A stretch of DNA of 64,000 nucleotides from Photobacterium iliopiscarium (GTDB lineage Bacteria; Pseudomonadota; Gammaproteobacteria; Enterobacterales; Vibrionaceae), in assembly GCF_003026395.1 (NCBI RefSeq), contig NZ_PYOO01000008.1, positions 103,201 to 167,200 on the forward strand, read 5' to 3'. Of the stretch, positions 53,197-62,019 are shown one piece after another. The translations under genes were made by a program, and so were the position numbers. A model generated the notes under the pieces. That model searched no databases, was not told the origin of the DNA, and saw only the letters and a program-made list of their open reading frames with translations. The first letter of the stretch is position 1. Each line of letters begins with the position of its first letter.

Positions 53197-53407
53197 TATT
53201 TCACTATTGTTTTACATCAGTGCTAGTTGTTTGATTCTTGGTCATATTTACCAAAATATGACAGAAATATCTCAAATGTCATTACAGAATAAGCCTTACT
53301 ATCAGGTGTTTAGTAATGAAAAACGATTACCGAAAAGTGATGCTAAAATTGATTATAAGCGTTTAGCTGAATTAAATGAAGCGTCATCAAAAGCTGAAGG
53401 GTGGTAG
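53186..53407 (+). CDS. small single-helix membrane protein ending the rdh operon
   Basis: 73 residues from the ATG at 53186, chosen because GAGGTG lies seven bases upstream; an ATG at 53177 is three codons earlier. One membrane helix (about 5-22, LNISLLFYISASCLILG) is followed by a short soluble tail rich in Lys, Glu and Ser, likely periplasmic. It overlaps the end of the rdhC-like gene. I do not recognise a family. Position suggests an accessory subunit of the dehalogenase complex. Confidence 0.6.
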   Translation: MRLNISLLFYISASCLILGHIYQNMTEISQMSLQNKPYYQVFSNEKRLPKSDAKIDYKRLAELNEASSKAEGW

Positions 53408-53427
53408 GTAACCAGTTATGAGTAGAT

Positions 53428-53460
53428 AACGGTAGTAATAAAAATATTATTACTACCGTT
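53428..53460 (+). terminator. terminator of the rdh operon
   Basis: AACGGTAGTAATA and TATTACTACCGTT form a perfect 13-bp stem around a 7-base loop, 20 bp after the last stop. The tail is only moderately T-rich. Confidence 0.75.
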
Positions 53461-53578
53461 ACTATTATTGTTAACTTAGAGATAAAATTAAAATAAGTGT
53501 AATTTTATTAATTTCAATCAAAGGAAAAATCTTTTATTTATATAAAATGTATGATTATTTTATTATATAGATATTGGT

Positions 53579-54490
53579 ATGAAAATTATTGATAATTTGG
53601 CATTTAAAGGAAATCATGATTCAGATATCGAATTTACTTTATGTACATTAAAATCTTTATGTTTAAAAACAGAAATTCTCCCGGTTACTATTCCACATCG
53701 ATTACATTTTTATTCGTTAATTATTATAACTGAAGGTGAAGGGTACCATTATATTGATTTTAAAAAATATCATTATAAAGCTGGAAGTGTGTTTATATTA
53801 GAACCTTCACAAGTTCATTATTTTGAACTAAACAATGAGAGTGATGGTTATATTTTTACCTTTACAGAAAATCTCATTTTTTCAGATGATAAAGATCAAT
53901 ATCGTACTGTTATCACACAATTATTTGAAAATCATAATCATGTTACAATGTCACTTAATGTAGACAATATAATTGAACAACAGGCATTAAATTTAATACT
54001 TAATGTGCAGTTATTGATACAAGAATACAACATTGCTGATGACGTATGTAAAGAAGAAATTTTACGGAGCTTATTACGCGTATTGTTACTAAAAATTGTA
54101 CGATTTTATCCAACATTAGCTGAAAAATACCATCCAGATTTTATAATTATTAAACAGTTCAAACAACAATTAGAAGAGAATTTTCGAATAACACGTCAAG
54201 TGACTGATTATACGAATACATTAGGGTGTACACCTAAAAAAATCAATCATATATGTAAAGCATTAACGGGTTTTACTGCTAAAGAGTTAATTGATTCACG
54301 GGTTATTTTAGAGATTAAACGATTGTTAGCTTATAGTAATATATCCATAAATGAGATGGCGGAATATTTAGGTTTTGATGAAGCGACAAATCTTGCTAAA
54401 TTTTTTAAGCGACATACTCAATTATCACCCAAAGAATTTCGCAGTGTGAGCCGAATACAAAAAACAACTATTCGACGTGCTTTTTATTAA
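53579..54490 (+). CDS. AraC-family transcriptional regulator
   Basis: This 303-residue regulator has an N-terminal cupin-like sensor domain (about 25-100, YHYIDFKKYHYKAGSVFILE as the characteristic stretch). A C-terminal AraC helix-turn-helix pair spans about 195-295 (LGCTPKKINHICKALTGFTA; MAEYLGFDEATNLAKFFKRH). It lies 170 bp after the rdh operon and 85 bp before the aldehyde dehydrogenase gene, on the same strand, so either could be its target. It is AT-rich relative to the following gene. Confidence 0.88.
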   Translation: MKIIDNLAFKGNHDSDIEFTLCTLKSLCLKTEILPVTIPHRLHFYSLIIITEGEGYHYIDFKKYHYKAGSVFILEPSQVHYFELNNESDGYIFTFTENLIFSDDKDQYRTVITQLFENHNHVTMSLNVDNIIEQQALNLILNVQLLIQEYNIADDVCKEEILRSLLRVLLLKIVRFYPTLAEKYHPDFIIIKQFKQQLEENFRITRQVTDYTNTLGCTPKKINHICKALTGFTAKELIDSRVILEIKRLLAYSNISINEMAEYLGFDEATNLAKFFKRHTQLSPKEFRSVSRIQKTTIRRAFY

Positions 54491-54574
54491 TGGTGTTCTT
54501 TAAGTTCCGTGTAAAACCCAGAAGGAATAGGTATATTAATACCATTATTTGATTGTTATTTATGGTAAGTTAAT

Positions 54575-56008
54575 ATGATCCAATATCAATCTAGATTGGT
54601 ACTTGAACAATATCGTCAGCGTCAATATGATGCTTTCATGCAGCAGCCGATGCCGATGGTTGAAGATCGTATCGCTGCCCTAAAAAAAGTAAAACAATTA
54701 ATCATTCAGCATCAAGCTCAGATTTGCGAAGCGATTGCGGCTGATTTTGGTTGTCGCTCTGCAAGTGAAACCGCATTATTAGAAATATTTACGTCTTTAG
54801 AATCGATAAATGATGCGATTAAACATGTTAAGGCATGGATGAAGCCTCAACGTCGACATACTTCTTTATGGTTCAAACCCGCAAAAAACAGGGTTATTCC
54901 ACAGCCATTAGGGGTTGTGGGCATTATTGTACCGTGGAACTATCCACTTTTTTTGACTATTGCTCCAATGGTAGCGGCACTTGCTGCTGGTAATCGAGTC
55001 ATGGTTAAAATGTCAGAAAATTCTCAACATCTATGTCAGCTATTACAACAATTATTTGAGGTTGATTTTAGTAATGAACAGATTTGTATTATTGCTGAAG
55101 AAGGACAAACAGGGATTGCTTTCTCACAATTAAAATTCGATCACCTTATTTTTACGGGCTCAACGACCACTGGTAAGGCTGTTATGGCTGCTGCTGCAAC
55201 CCATTTAGTGCCTGTGACGTTAGAACTTGGCGGTAAATCTCCGGTTATCTTGGCGGATGATTATGATATAAAAACGGCATTATCACGTATCTTAGGTGGT
55301 AAGGTTTATAACAGCGGTCAAACCTGTGTCGCTCCTGATTATTTGTTGATCCCACAAGCATTAGAAGATGAGGTTATTCGCCAATCCCAAGCGATTATGG
55401 CAAAGCGATTTAGTGATATTCAGCATCCTGATTATACCTCGATTATTGATGATGCATCTTTTTCTCGTTTATGCGATACCGTCAAAGATGCCATCGAACA
55501 GGGCGCAAAGGTCATTAATTTGATCCCTCAGTCAAAGCTTGATCCGCAACAACGTAAATTCCCCTTACAACTTGTTTGTCAGCCTACCGATGCGATGATA
55601 GTGATGCAGCGGGAAATATTTGGACCATTACTGCCAATTGTCACCTATAAAACCTTACAGCAAGCATTAGATTATATTAATGCCAGAGAACGACCATTAG
55701 CGCTGTATTTATTCAGTAATAATAAAGCGGTGCAGCAGCAGGTATTAGACCAAACACGTTCAGGTGGGGTTGCAATTAATGATGTTATGTTACATGTCGC
55801 GCAGGATGATTTACCGTTTGGCGGTGTAGGGCATAGTGGAATGGGGCATTATCATGGTCGAGAGGGATTTGAGCGCTTATCTAAAATGCGTCCGGTGATG
55901 CATCAAGCAGCGTTAAGTTCTACTAAATACCTGTATGCACCTTATGGGAAAATAGGTAAACGATTAATTAATTTTATTATAAATAGGAAATTTTCTCGAT
56001 ATGAATAA
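54575..56008 (+). CDS. coniferyl-aldehyde-dehydrogenase-like aldehyde dehydrogenase
   Basis: This 477-residue NAD(P)-dependent aldehyde dehydrogenase has PWNYPLFLTIAPMVAALAAGN, the catalytic Glu in LELGGKSP, and catalytic Cys in NSGQTCVAPDY. Length, absence of a leader and the C-terminal hydrophobic helix (about 455-470) place it with coniferyl aldehyde and long-chain class 3 ALDHs, which oxidise aromatic or fatty aldehydes. Its stop lies inside the RDD gene (8-bp overlap). The AraC regulator upstream probably controls the pair. The true substrate is unknown. Confidence 0.88.
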   Translation: MIQYQSRLVLEQYRQRQYDAFMQQPMPMVEDRIAALKKVKQLIIQHQAQICEAIAADFGCRSASETALLEIFTSLESINDAIKHVKAWMKPQRRHTSLWFKPAKNRVIPQPLGVVGIIVPWNYPLFLTIAPMVAALAAGNRVMVKMSENSQHLCQLLQQLFEVDFSNEQICIIAEEGQTGIAFSQLKFDHLIFTGSTTTGKAVMAAAATHLVPVTLELGGKSPVILADDYDIKTALSRILGGKVYNSGQTCVAPDYLLIPQALEDEVIRQSQAIMAKRFSDIQHPDYTSIIDDASFSRLCDTVKDAIEQGAKVINLIPQSKLDPQQRKFPLQLVCQPTDAMIVMQREIFGPLLPIVTYKTLQQALDYINARERPLALYLFSNNKAVQQQVLDQTRSGGVAINDVMLHVAQDDLPFGGVGHSGMGHYHGREGFERLSKMRPVMHQAALSSTKYLYAPYGKIGKRLINFIINRKFSRYE

Positions 56009-56435
56009 AGAAATGATGCCTATATATGTGGGTTTTTGGCAGCGAGTGTTAGCCAGCTTAATTGATACTGCTATTGTAGCGTTGATTAGTGCACCATTAA
56101 TGTATCTTGTTTATGGTGAAATGCATCCACAAACCGATGTGTTCATTATTGGACCGATGGATGTCATTATTAACTATTTATTGCCTTTTATCGGCGTGAT
56201 TTTATTTTGGGTTTATAAATCAGCAACGCCAGGGAAAATGGTGATTAAAGCACAGATTGTTGATGTTAAAACGGGTAATAAACCCAGTGTTAAACAATCG
56301 GTAATACGTTATTTAGGCTATTTTGTCTCAACGATACCGTTCGGACTTGGTTTAATGTGGGTTGGCTGGGATAAAAGAAAGCAAGGCTGGCATGATAAAT
56401 TAGCCAATACCGTTGTCGTTAACTGTCTGAAATAA
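56001..56435 (+). CDS. RDD-family membrane protein
   Basis: This 144-residue RDD protein has the founding motif residues near the start (FWQRVLASLIDTAIVALI: Arg and Asp) and three membrane helices (about 15-37, 50-70 and 105-122). A C-terminal WDKRKQGWHDKLANTVVV segment is typical of the family. RDD proteins are poorly characterised; some have a role in ion or Na+/H+ transport. It overlaps the ALDH gene by 8 bp, so the two are co-translated. Confidence 0.88.
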   Translation: MNKEMMPIYVGFWQRVLASLIDTAIVALISAPLMYLVYGEMHPQTDVFIIGPMDVIINYLLPFIGVILFWVYKSATPGKMVIKAQIVDVKTGNKPSVKQSVIRYLGYFVSTIPFGLGLMWVGWDKRKQGWHDKLANTVVVNCLK

Positions 56436-56452
56436 AAGAACACTAAGAATAC

Positions 56453-56492
56453 AAGAAAGCCCCTGCTGAGAATATCAACAGGGGCTTTCTTT
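56453..56492. terminator. bidirectional terminator
   Basis: AAGAAAGCCCCTG and CAGGGGCTTTCTT form a perfect 13-bp stem around a 13-base loop with T-rich tails on both strands. It lies between the convergent RDD and YjdM genes. Confidence 0.9.
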
Positions 56493-56512
56493 ATTCTCAA
56501 ATACAGTAAGAA

Positions 56513-57085
56513 TTACTTCTTAGTGAATGCTGAGATGATCACCATTTGCACACCGTCAGCACGACCTTGGATGTGAAGTGGGTTATCAGTCAAGCTGATG
56601 TTACGTACTGGCGTACCACGCTTGATAACCATGCTTGAACCTTTAACTGGTAGATCTTTAATGATAGTTACGCTATCACCAGCTTGAAGGATTGCACCGT
56701 TTGCATCGCGAGTAGGAATTGAAGCTTGTTCTTCTTCAACAAGACCTTTTTCAGCCCACTCTTTAACGTTATCTTCTAAGTACATCATGTCAACGAGATC
56801 CATTGCCCAATCAGTTTTAGTTGAAAGACGTTTAAGCTGGCGATATACCATAACTTGAACAGCAGGAACTTGACTCCACATGGTGTCGTTTAGAGCACGC
56901 CAATGGTTTTCGTCAGTTGTTTCTGGATTTTCAAGCTGACCACGGCAAGTATCACAAAGTAGTACGCAACAACCCGCGCTCTTGTCTTCAGAAGCAGGAA
57001 CAGCGTATACCGCTAGATTATTTTCAGAAGAACATAGCTCACATTTTGATTCACTACGCGTTTTTAATGCTTGTTCGATAGTCAT
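56513..57085 (-). CDS. PhnA/YjdM-family zinc-ribbon protein
   Basis: About 190 residues from the ATG at 57085, which gives MTIEQALKTRSESKCELCSS; the open frame extends further upstream. A zinc ribbon is visible (CELC near the start, then CDTC). The C-terminal PhnA domain carries DANGAILQAGDSVTIIKDLP and VIKRGTPVRNI. Despite the name, PhnA/YjdM proteins are not proven phosphonate hydrolases, and their function is unsettled. It is monocistronic with a shared terminator. Confidence 0.88.
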   Translation of the reverse strand: MTIEQALKTRSESKCELCSSENNLAVYAVPASEDKSAGCCVLLCDTCRGQLENPETTDENHWRALNDTMWSQVPAVQVMVYRQLKRLSTKTDWAMDLVDMMYLEDNVKEWAEKGLVEEEQASIPTRDANGAILQAGDSVTIIKDLPVKGSSMVIKRGTPVRNISLTDNPLHIQGRADGVQMVIISAFTKK

Positions 57086-57425
57086 GGGAATTGTCCATTG
57101 ATTTATTGTGCCAATATTATGCCGTTCTATTGTACAGAAGAAAAGCAAACATGTCCCTGATCACGAAATTTATAGTACAACAGACTGTTTAATATCCAGC
57201 TAGCTTTGTTTTATTAACCTAACCACACGGTTGTTGTTTCATATTTAACAATATAGACACAGAGGTATTCATAAGATAATGCCAACGACTTATATAATAT
57301 ATGAGGTAATGTTCTGTACAGTTACATGAAAAAATGAAGCTTATCGCAGTGTGCTTGTTTCGATCTTTGCCTACAACATGTTAAGAGTAAACTATCGCGA
57401 TTACTATTAAGTTTAAGGGAAAAGG
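57086..57425. other. divergent gap between yjdM-like and protease genes
   Basis: This 340-bp AT-rich gap must contain both promoters. I see no gene or clear operator in it; AAGGGAAAAGG just before 57426 is the ribosome site of the protease. Confidence 0.5.
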
Positions 57426-58757
57426 ATGTTCCAGTATAAATATAGTGTTTTGATGTTAGCCATTATCGCCAGTATAAGTACGCCAGTATGTGCATCATCA
57501 GATACAACAGTTTCACCTTACGTCGTTGGTGGTAGTGATGTTGATACTAATACTCCAGTTAGTGAAAATTTTATGGCATCACTCCGCAATAATAAAGATG
57601 GAGAAACCCCTTTTTGTGGCGCGACGATTATCAATGATCAGTGGGTATTAACGGCAGCCCATTGCGTGGTAACAGGAAGTGATAAAAACGCAGAAGTATT
57701 AGCACCGTCTAATATTACGATTACTGCTGGGTTACTTAATAATAGCTATCCACAAAAAAAACATATATTTTCAGCTACGCATGTGGTGATACACCCTGCT
57801 TATAGTCCAGTAGCTGTGATAAAAGAGACAACAGTTAATGATCAAGTGATTACTGAGATTGTTAGTTCGGCATTGGATAACGATGTTGCTCTAATTCGGG
57901 TAAATCGTAAGTTTGTTGGTTTAGGTAAAGTTGCATTATCAACCTTATCGCAAACACAGTTGATTGAGGAACAGCTAAAACAAGAATGGGAACAAGCCAA
58001 TAATCCTATTCCTACAGACCATCGTCCGGAAAATATTACCGTTTTAGGGTGGGGAGCAACGACAATTGAGGGAAGTAAACCATCAAAAACACTTAAACAG
58101 GCTAAGTTGAGTTTCTTCCCTATTAATCTTTGTTATGAGCGTATTGAGTCTAATGATAATCCTGGCTTAATTATTGATAGTCCAGCAAATATTACTAAAT
58201 TATGTACATTGCCTCCTGTGGTTATTGCCGATCTTACTGGTGCAGATGCTTGTAATGGTGACAGCGGAGGTCCTATTTTTGTTATTGATAGTGAGGGCAA
58301 TCAGTTACAAGTAGGTATTGTCAGTGGTGGTACGACAGGTAACCCTGTTTGCGGTTCAATGACTAGACCAGGTTTCTATGCTCGTGTAGGAAACTATACT
58401 GATTGGATTGTTGAAAATAGTAGTAAAGTGCCGACATATCCTATAACACCTCCTGATTTTCTTAATGATAAATACGGCGATCAAGATGGCGATGACACAG
58501 GTGGCGGTGACACAGGTGGTGGTGACACTGGTGGCGGTGATACAGGTGGTGGTGATACCGGTGGTGGTGATACAGGTGGCGGTGACACAGGTGGTGGTGA
58601 CACAGGTGGTGGTGACACAGGTGATGATGGGTGCAATGACAGCATTTCAGCGAACAATTGTAATATAGGTAAAGATCGCGATGGTGGCGGTAGTTTTGGT
58701 GCTATCGGCTTATTATTGCTTTGTGGCGGTGCGTTTATTAGACGTTTTAGAGCTTAA
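57426..58757 (+). CDS. secreted trypsin-like serine protease with GlyGly-CTERM tail
   Basis: This 443-residue S1 protease has a signal peptide (to about VCA at 24) and mature start VVGG. The catalytic triad is His79 (LTAAHCV), Asp153 (NDVALIRV) and Ser280 (CNGDSGGPI). After the protease domain comes an eight-unit GGGDT tandem repeat (residues about 359-398), then CNDSISANNC. The GlyGly-CTERM signal follows (GGGSFGAIGLLLLCGGAF, RRFRA), which is processed by rhombosortase after type II secretion in vibrios (VesB-like). It should be surface-anchored or released. It has its own terminator. Confidence 0.93.
   Translation: MFQYKYSVLMLAIIASISTPVCASSDTTVSPYVVGGSDVDTNTPVSENFMASLRNNKDGETPFCGATIINDQWVLTAAHCVVTGSDKNAEVLAPSNITITAGLLNNSYPQKKHIFSATHVVIHPAYSPVAVIKETTVNDQVITEIVSSALDNDVALIRVNRKFVGLGKVALSTLSQTQLIEEQLKQEWEQANNPIPTDHRPENITVLGWGATTIEGSKPSKTLKQAKLSFFPINLCYERIESNDNPGLIIDSPANITKLCTLPPVVIADLTGADACNGDSGGPIFVIDSEGNQLQVGIVSGGTTGNPVCGSMTRPGFYARVGNYTDWIVENSSKVPTYPITPPDFLNDKYGDQDGDDTGGGDTGGGDTGGGDTGGGDTGGGDTGGGDTGGGDTGGGDTGDDGCNDSISANNCNIGKDRDGGGSFGAIGLLLLCGGAFIRRFRA
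58500..58619 (+). repeat. eight tandem 15-bp repeats encoding GGGDT
   Basis: Eight units of GGTGGYGGTGAYACN lie head to tail with only synonymous third-position changes, forming a flexible acidic glycine linker between the protease domain and the membrane-sorting tail. Such arrays are prone to length change by slippage. Confidence 0.95.
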
Positions 58758-58825
58758 ATTGATCATAATTAGCCATTCAATTTAATGTTGAAGGTGTACT
58801 AATTATAGATAGCAATATAATTGTT

Positions 58826-58863
58826 ATGGAAGTTGGCTTTTTTAGCTAACTTCCATTTTTTTT
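58826..58863 (+). terminator. terminator after the protease gene
   Basis: ATGGAAGTTGGCT and AGCTAACTTCCAT pair with one wobble around a short T-rich loop, followed by a run of T. Confidence 0.85.
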
Positions 58864-59179
58864 ATATATTAAACAGTATATTAATTATTTATAGATTAAA
58901 TTTACAAGATTCAAGGTGGGTTTTTATAAGATTCAATAAAGAGACTAATGCCGTTATTCTAAGTTTGAAGAAAAAATAAAAAATGAATGTATAACTTACA
59001 TATATTTAACATTTCAGGTTTTTCAAATGATAAATAAAATAAAAATAGAGTTGAGTTATTTAGTCTTTAAATCTGTCAGTATCGCTTTTTTTTGTTATTT
59101 TTATTTAATATCAATATGTTATTGGTTTATTTTGTCACTTAGAATCTGTTATTAACTAATAGCATCATGTTTTATTATT

Positions 59180-59220
59180 TTATCCACTAAAATATATTTA
59201 TCCACAGAAGCTGTGCATAA
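59180..59220. promoter_or_regulatory. cluster of three DnaA-box-like sequences
   Basis: TTATCCACT (59180-59188, one mismatch), TTATCCACA (59198-59206, perfect) and TGTGCATAA (59212-59220, the reverse of TTATGCACA, fitting TTATNCACA) occur within 41 bp of AT-rich DNA. Two are direct and one is inverted. They could bind DnaA to titrate it or regulate the next operon. There is no replication initiator gene nearby, so an origin is not claimed. Confidence 0.4.
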
Positions 59221-59721
59221 CTCTGTGGGAAATTCGCTAAAGCTAGATTTGGCGCAGCCTCTGGTAAAGTCAATATATACTTAATTGAAATTTGTTAATA
59301 ATTATAAATTTATTGATTTAGTTCAATGATCAAACAGAAAGCTTGTTTTATGTATTCAGTGTTCAAATAAAGTTTAATATTTAAAATTTTGAGCTATGAA
59401 AAAAAAGTCATTCTAATTCATATGTTGAACGTTTGTTTCTAGATTAATAGAAGTGCTATTTACTGATGTGATTTTATTCTTTCTGCTTTAGACCGATAGT
59501 CAATAGATTCTGGCGTTTAAATATTGGGGTTATAAGAAGCCTTAGTTCTACGACAAAACGCTAATAATAATACATTGTGGTTAAAACCGACGTAATTGAG
59601 TCAACAATCACTTATTTACGTGGGCTAATGGTGTGGAGAATAACGTGGTTGTTGATAGATGGTTGATATATACATGTTAAGCATATTACTATGCCGACGG
59701 TTTTCTTTTGGATGATTGATT

Positions 59722-60387
59722 GTGTCAAAAATATTAGTTGTTGATGATGATATACAGTTGTGTGAATTATTGACTGAAGTACTTGAAGATGAAGGCCATG
59801 ATGTCAGTTGTGTCCATTGTGGAGAGTCAGCAATTGAGTTTCTGCAAAACAAAGGTGTCGATTTAGTATTATTGGATGTGATGTTGCCTAACCTTGATGG
59901 TATGCAGGTTGCACGTCGTATTTGTCAACGGTTTGCGACCCCAATTTTAATGTTAACTGCATTGGGTGATGAAGCAACCATGCTTGATGGTTTGCAAGCG
60001 GGAGCCGATCATTTTATTACTAAGCCATTTAAAGTGCCTGAATTATTGACACGTATCAGTGCTATTTTGCGTCGTGTTGGGCTTGAGCGTCAGCGCCATA
60101 CCATTCGTTCAGGTGAAGAAAAGATGGCGGCAGAGATGTCACGTTTGCCATTAACCAGTACGGAATCGGAATTATTAGAATATTTAATTAAGCATGACGG
60201 AATTGTGGTGTCAAAGGCGGAATTACAAAAACAAGTGCTTAAAAAAGAGTTAAGTCCATTTGATCGTAACCTTGATATGCATATCAGTAATATACGCCGT
60301 AAAATTGTTTTAGCAGGGATGTCTAAGTTGCATATTAAAACGGTACGTGGTCGAGGATACAGCTATAGCGAAAGTGTTAACCATTAA
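59722..60387 (+). CDS. CpxR-like response regulator
   Basis: About 221 residues from a GTG at 59722 (SKILVVDDD follows immediately); the frame also has a TTG two codons earlier. The receiver has Asp52 in LLDVMLPNLDG as phosphoacceptor and Lys in TKPF. The OmpR-type winged helix contains SPFDRNLDMHISNIRRKI and RGRGYSYS, close to CpxR. The kinase gene begins 15 bp downstream. No CpxP gene is next to it. Whether it is the true CpxR or a paralogue, for example for copper or peptide stress, cannot be decided here. Confidence 0.88.
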   Translation: MSKILVVDDDIQLCELLTEVLEDEGHDVSCVHCGESAIEFLQNKGVDLVLLDVMLPNLDGMQVARRICQRFATPILMLTALGDEATMLDGLQAGADHFITKPFKVPELLTRISAILRRVGLERQRHTIRSGEEKMAAEMSRLPLTSTESELLEYLIKHDGIVVSKAELQKQVLKKELSPFDRNLDMHISNIRRKIVLAGMSKLHIKTVRGRGYSYSESVNH

Positions 60388-60402
60388 TTAAAGGATCATC
60401 GT

Positions 60403-61794
60403 GTGGAAAGCTTTTCCCAACGAAAAATGTGGTATAAGCCCTATCAACAGCATGGTTTAGTTGTACGGCTTTTTTCGTATTTTGCTGTGAGTTTGTTATT
60501 AATATTATTACTGCAAAATTTAGCTGAAATTGCATTAGTTAAAACGATGCTACATGTGCCAAAGAACGTTCAACACAAGATGCTCGTGATGGCAGAGCAA
60601 GCGCAACAGTTAATTGATTCAGGTAGTAAACAACAATTGGGTCAATGGGAAAAGCAACAGCCGTATTATTTATTTGTAATTGATAAAGATCAACATGAAA
60701 TGGGGAATAGAAAAATGCATCCTCATTTTGCTTTCAAATTGAGTTATGCTCGTGGAATTAATTCCATTTTAGATTCTCGTGTTAATCAGCCTATATTTGC
60801 CATTCCGTTAAAAGAGGGCAATCAATTAATGGTGCAATTACCATATCAATTACATCCCGCCAAATATTTTTCATTCTATTTTGGTTTAATTCAGGTTGTT
60901 ATTGCAGTATTAATTCTATTGATGTTTTCATTTCTTATTGCGCGTTATTTACAACGGCCGTTAAATACTTTGCGTGAGGCAAGCCGCAGTCTTGCAAATG
61001 GTGATTTTTCCGTAAGAGTGGCTAATACTATCAGTGATAGTAGCATTGAATTTAAATCGCTTGCGACTGACTTTGATGACATGGCTGAAAAAATTCAAAT
61101 GCTATCTGAACGTCAACGACGCTTAATTCGTGATGTATCACATGAACTACGTACACCATTAGCTCGGCATAATTTATCGTTACATTTAATAAGAAAACGG
61201 GTTGCGTCTGAGCATCAACACCTCGTTGATCGACTAGAGCGTGAAGCTGAAGAAATGAATCAATTGGTTAGTGAAATTTTAGAGTTTAATCAGCTTCAAA
61301 ATATAACAGACAACGCTAATTTAATTCCCATTGATATTGAGAGTTTGTGCTTAACGACAGTGCCTAATATCGAACTATTATTGGGTGTGCAACAAACATT
61401 TACGCTTGATATTGATAATAATATGCCATTCGTCATGGGCGATTCTCGTTTGATTTTGCGAGCTGTGAATAACTTACTTACCAATGCGATTAAATATGCG
61501 GGAGAAAATGCACATATTAATCTTAATTCAGCGCTGGTGGTTATCGAAGGGCAACAATTTGTACAATTAAGTGTAGAAGATGACGGTTATGGTATTGCTG
61601 ATCAACATTTAAAACGGATTTTTGATCCCTTTACACGTATTGAAGGGGCGCGCGATAAACAATCTGGTGGTTATGGGCTCGGTTTAGCCATTGTTAAAGA
61701 AGCAATGACGGTGATGAATGGCACTGTTAATGCGAAAAGTCGTCAGCCTCATGGATTGATAATTCAATTATTGTTACCAGTAATGAATAAATAA
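60403..61794 (+). CDS. CpxA-like sensor histidine kinase
   Basis: 463 residues from a GTG at 60403 behind AAAGGA. Two membrane helices (about 22-44 and 163-188) flank a periplasmic sensor of about 115 residues. A HAMP domain (LQRPLNTLREASRSLANGDF), a HisKA domain with phosphoacceptor His247 in SHELRTPLARH, and an ATPase domain with NNLLTNAIKYA, DDGYGI and GYGLGLAIV follow. The periplasmic part is short of motifs. It phosphorylates the regulator encoded just upstream. Confidence 0.9.
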   Translation: MESFSQRKMWYKPYQQHGLVVRLFSYFAVSLLLILLLQNLAEIALVKTMLHVPKNVQHKMLVMAEQAQQLIDSGSKQQLGQWEKQQPYYLFVIDKDQHEMGNRKMHPHFAFKLSYARGINSILDSRVNQPIFAIPLKEGNQLMVQLPYQLHPAKYFSFYFGLIQVVIAVLILLMFSFLIARYLQRPLNTLREASRSLANGDFSVRVANTISDSSIEFKSLATDFDDMAEKIQMLSERQRRLIRDVSHELRTPLARHNLSLHLIRKRVASEHQHLVDRLEREAEEMNQLVSEILEFNQLQNITDNANLIPIDIESLCLTTVPNIELLLGVQQTFTLDIDNNMPFVMGDSRLILRAVNNLLTNAIKYAGENAHINLNSALVVIEGQQFVQLSVEDDGYGIADQHLKRIFDPFTRIEGARDKQSGGYGLGLAIVKEAMTVMNGTVNAKSRQPHGLIIQLLLPVMNK

Positions 61795-61850
61795 GAATAT
61801 TTATTCAATAATTATTGCTTATGGAATCCTATTGAAAAACTTATACTTAA

Positions 61851-61891
61851 GATAAAATAGATTAAAAATATGGTTGTTAATCTATTTTATC
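61851..61891 (+). terminator. terminator of the cpxRA-like operon
   Basis: GATAAAATAGATTAA and TTAATCTATTTTATC form a perfect 15-bp stem around an 11-base loop, about 57 bp after the kinase stop. It is AT-rich. Confidence 0.75.
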
Positions 61892-62005
61892 GATTATGTG
61901 GGTGCTTTTTGATCGATAAATGGTGGTGGCATAAAAAAACACTGAGACTGTATTTCTATGATGTGTGTTTTTTATTAACAACATAAAATATATTGATATA
62001 TGATA

Positions 62006-62019
62006 TTGATTTAAATCAA
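62006..62019. promoter_or_regulatory. perfect FNR binding site
   Basis: TTGATTTAAATCAA matches the FNR consensus TTGAT-N4-ATCAA exactly. It lies 87 bp upstream of the peroxidase ATG, in range for a class II-type activated promoter with a short leader. E. coli yhjA is likewise FNR-activated, so anaerobic induction is expected. Confidence 0.8.

Larger units (their letters stand above)
58758..59721. other. 964-bp AT-rich gap with terminator, DnaA-box cluster and FNR-like half site
   Basis: No gene was found here. The left end holds the protease terminator (58826-58863). Three DnaA-box-like 9-mers cluster at 59180-59220 (separate entry). TTGATTTAGTTCAA at 59313-59326 differs from an FNR site at one position. 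The remainder is AT-rich and featureless. The promoter of the downstream two-component genes must lie near the right end. Confidence 0.45.

Noticed and set aside
58500..58619. CRISPR-like or minisatellite array
   Set aside because: The 15-bp units are contiguous, in frame and encode GGGDT inside a protease gene, with no spacers.
58465..58668. Open frame of 67 residues inside the protease gene
   Set aside because: It is the other-frame reading of the glycine-aspartate repeat and has no coding features of its own.
59180..59220. Replication origin
   Set aside because: DnaA-box-like sites are present, but there is no initiator gene, no AT-rich 13-mer array that I could define, and no typical origin neighbours.
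59313..59326. FNR site TTGATTTAGTTCAA
   Set aside because: One half-site is imperfect and it lies about 400 bp from the next gene start.
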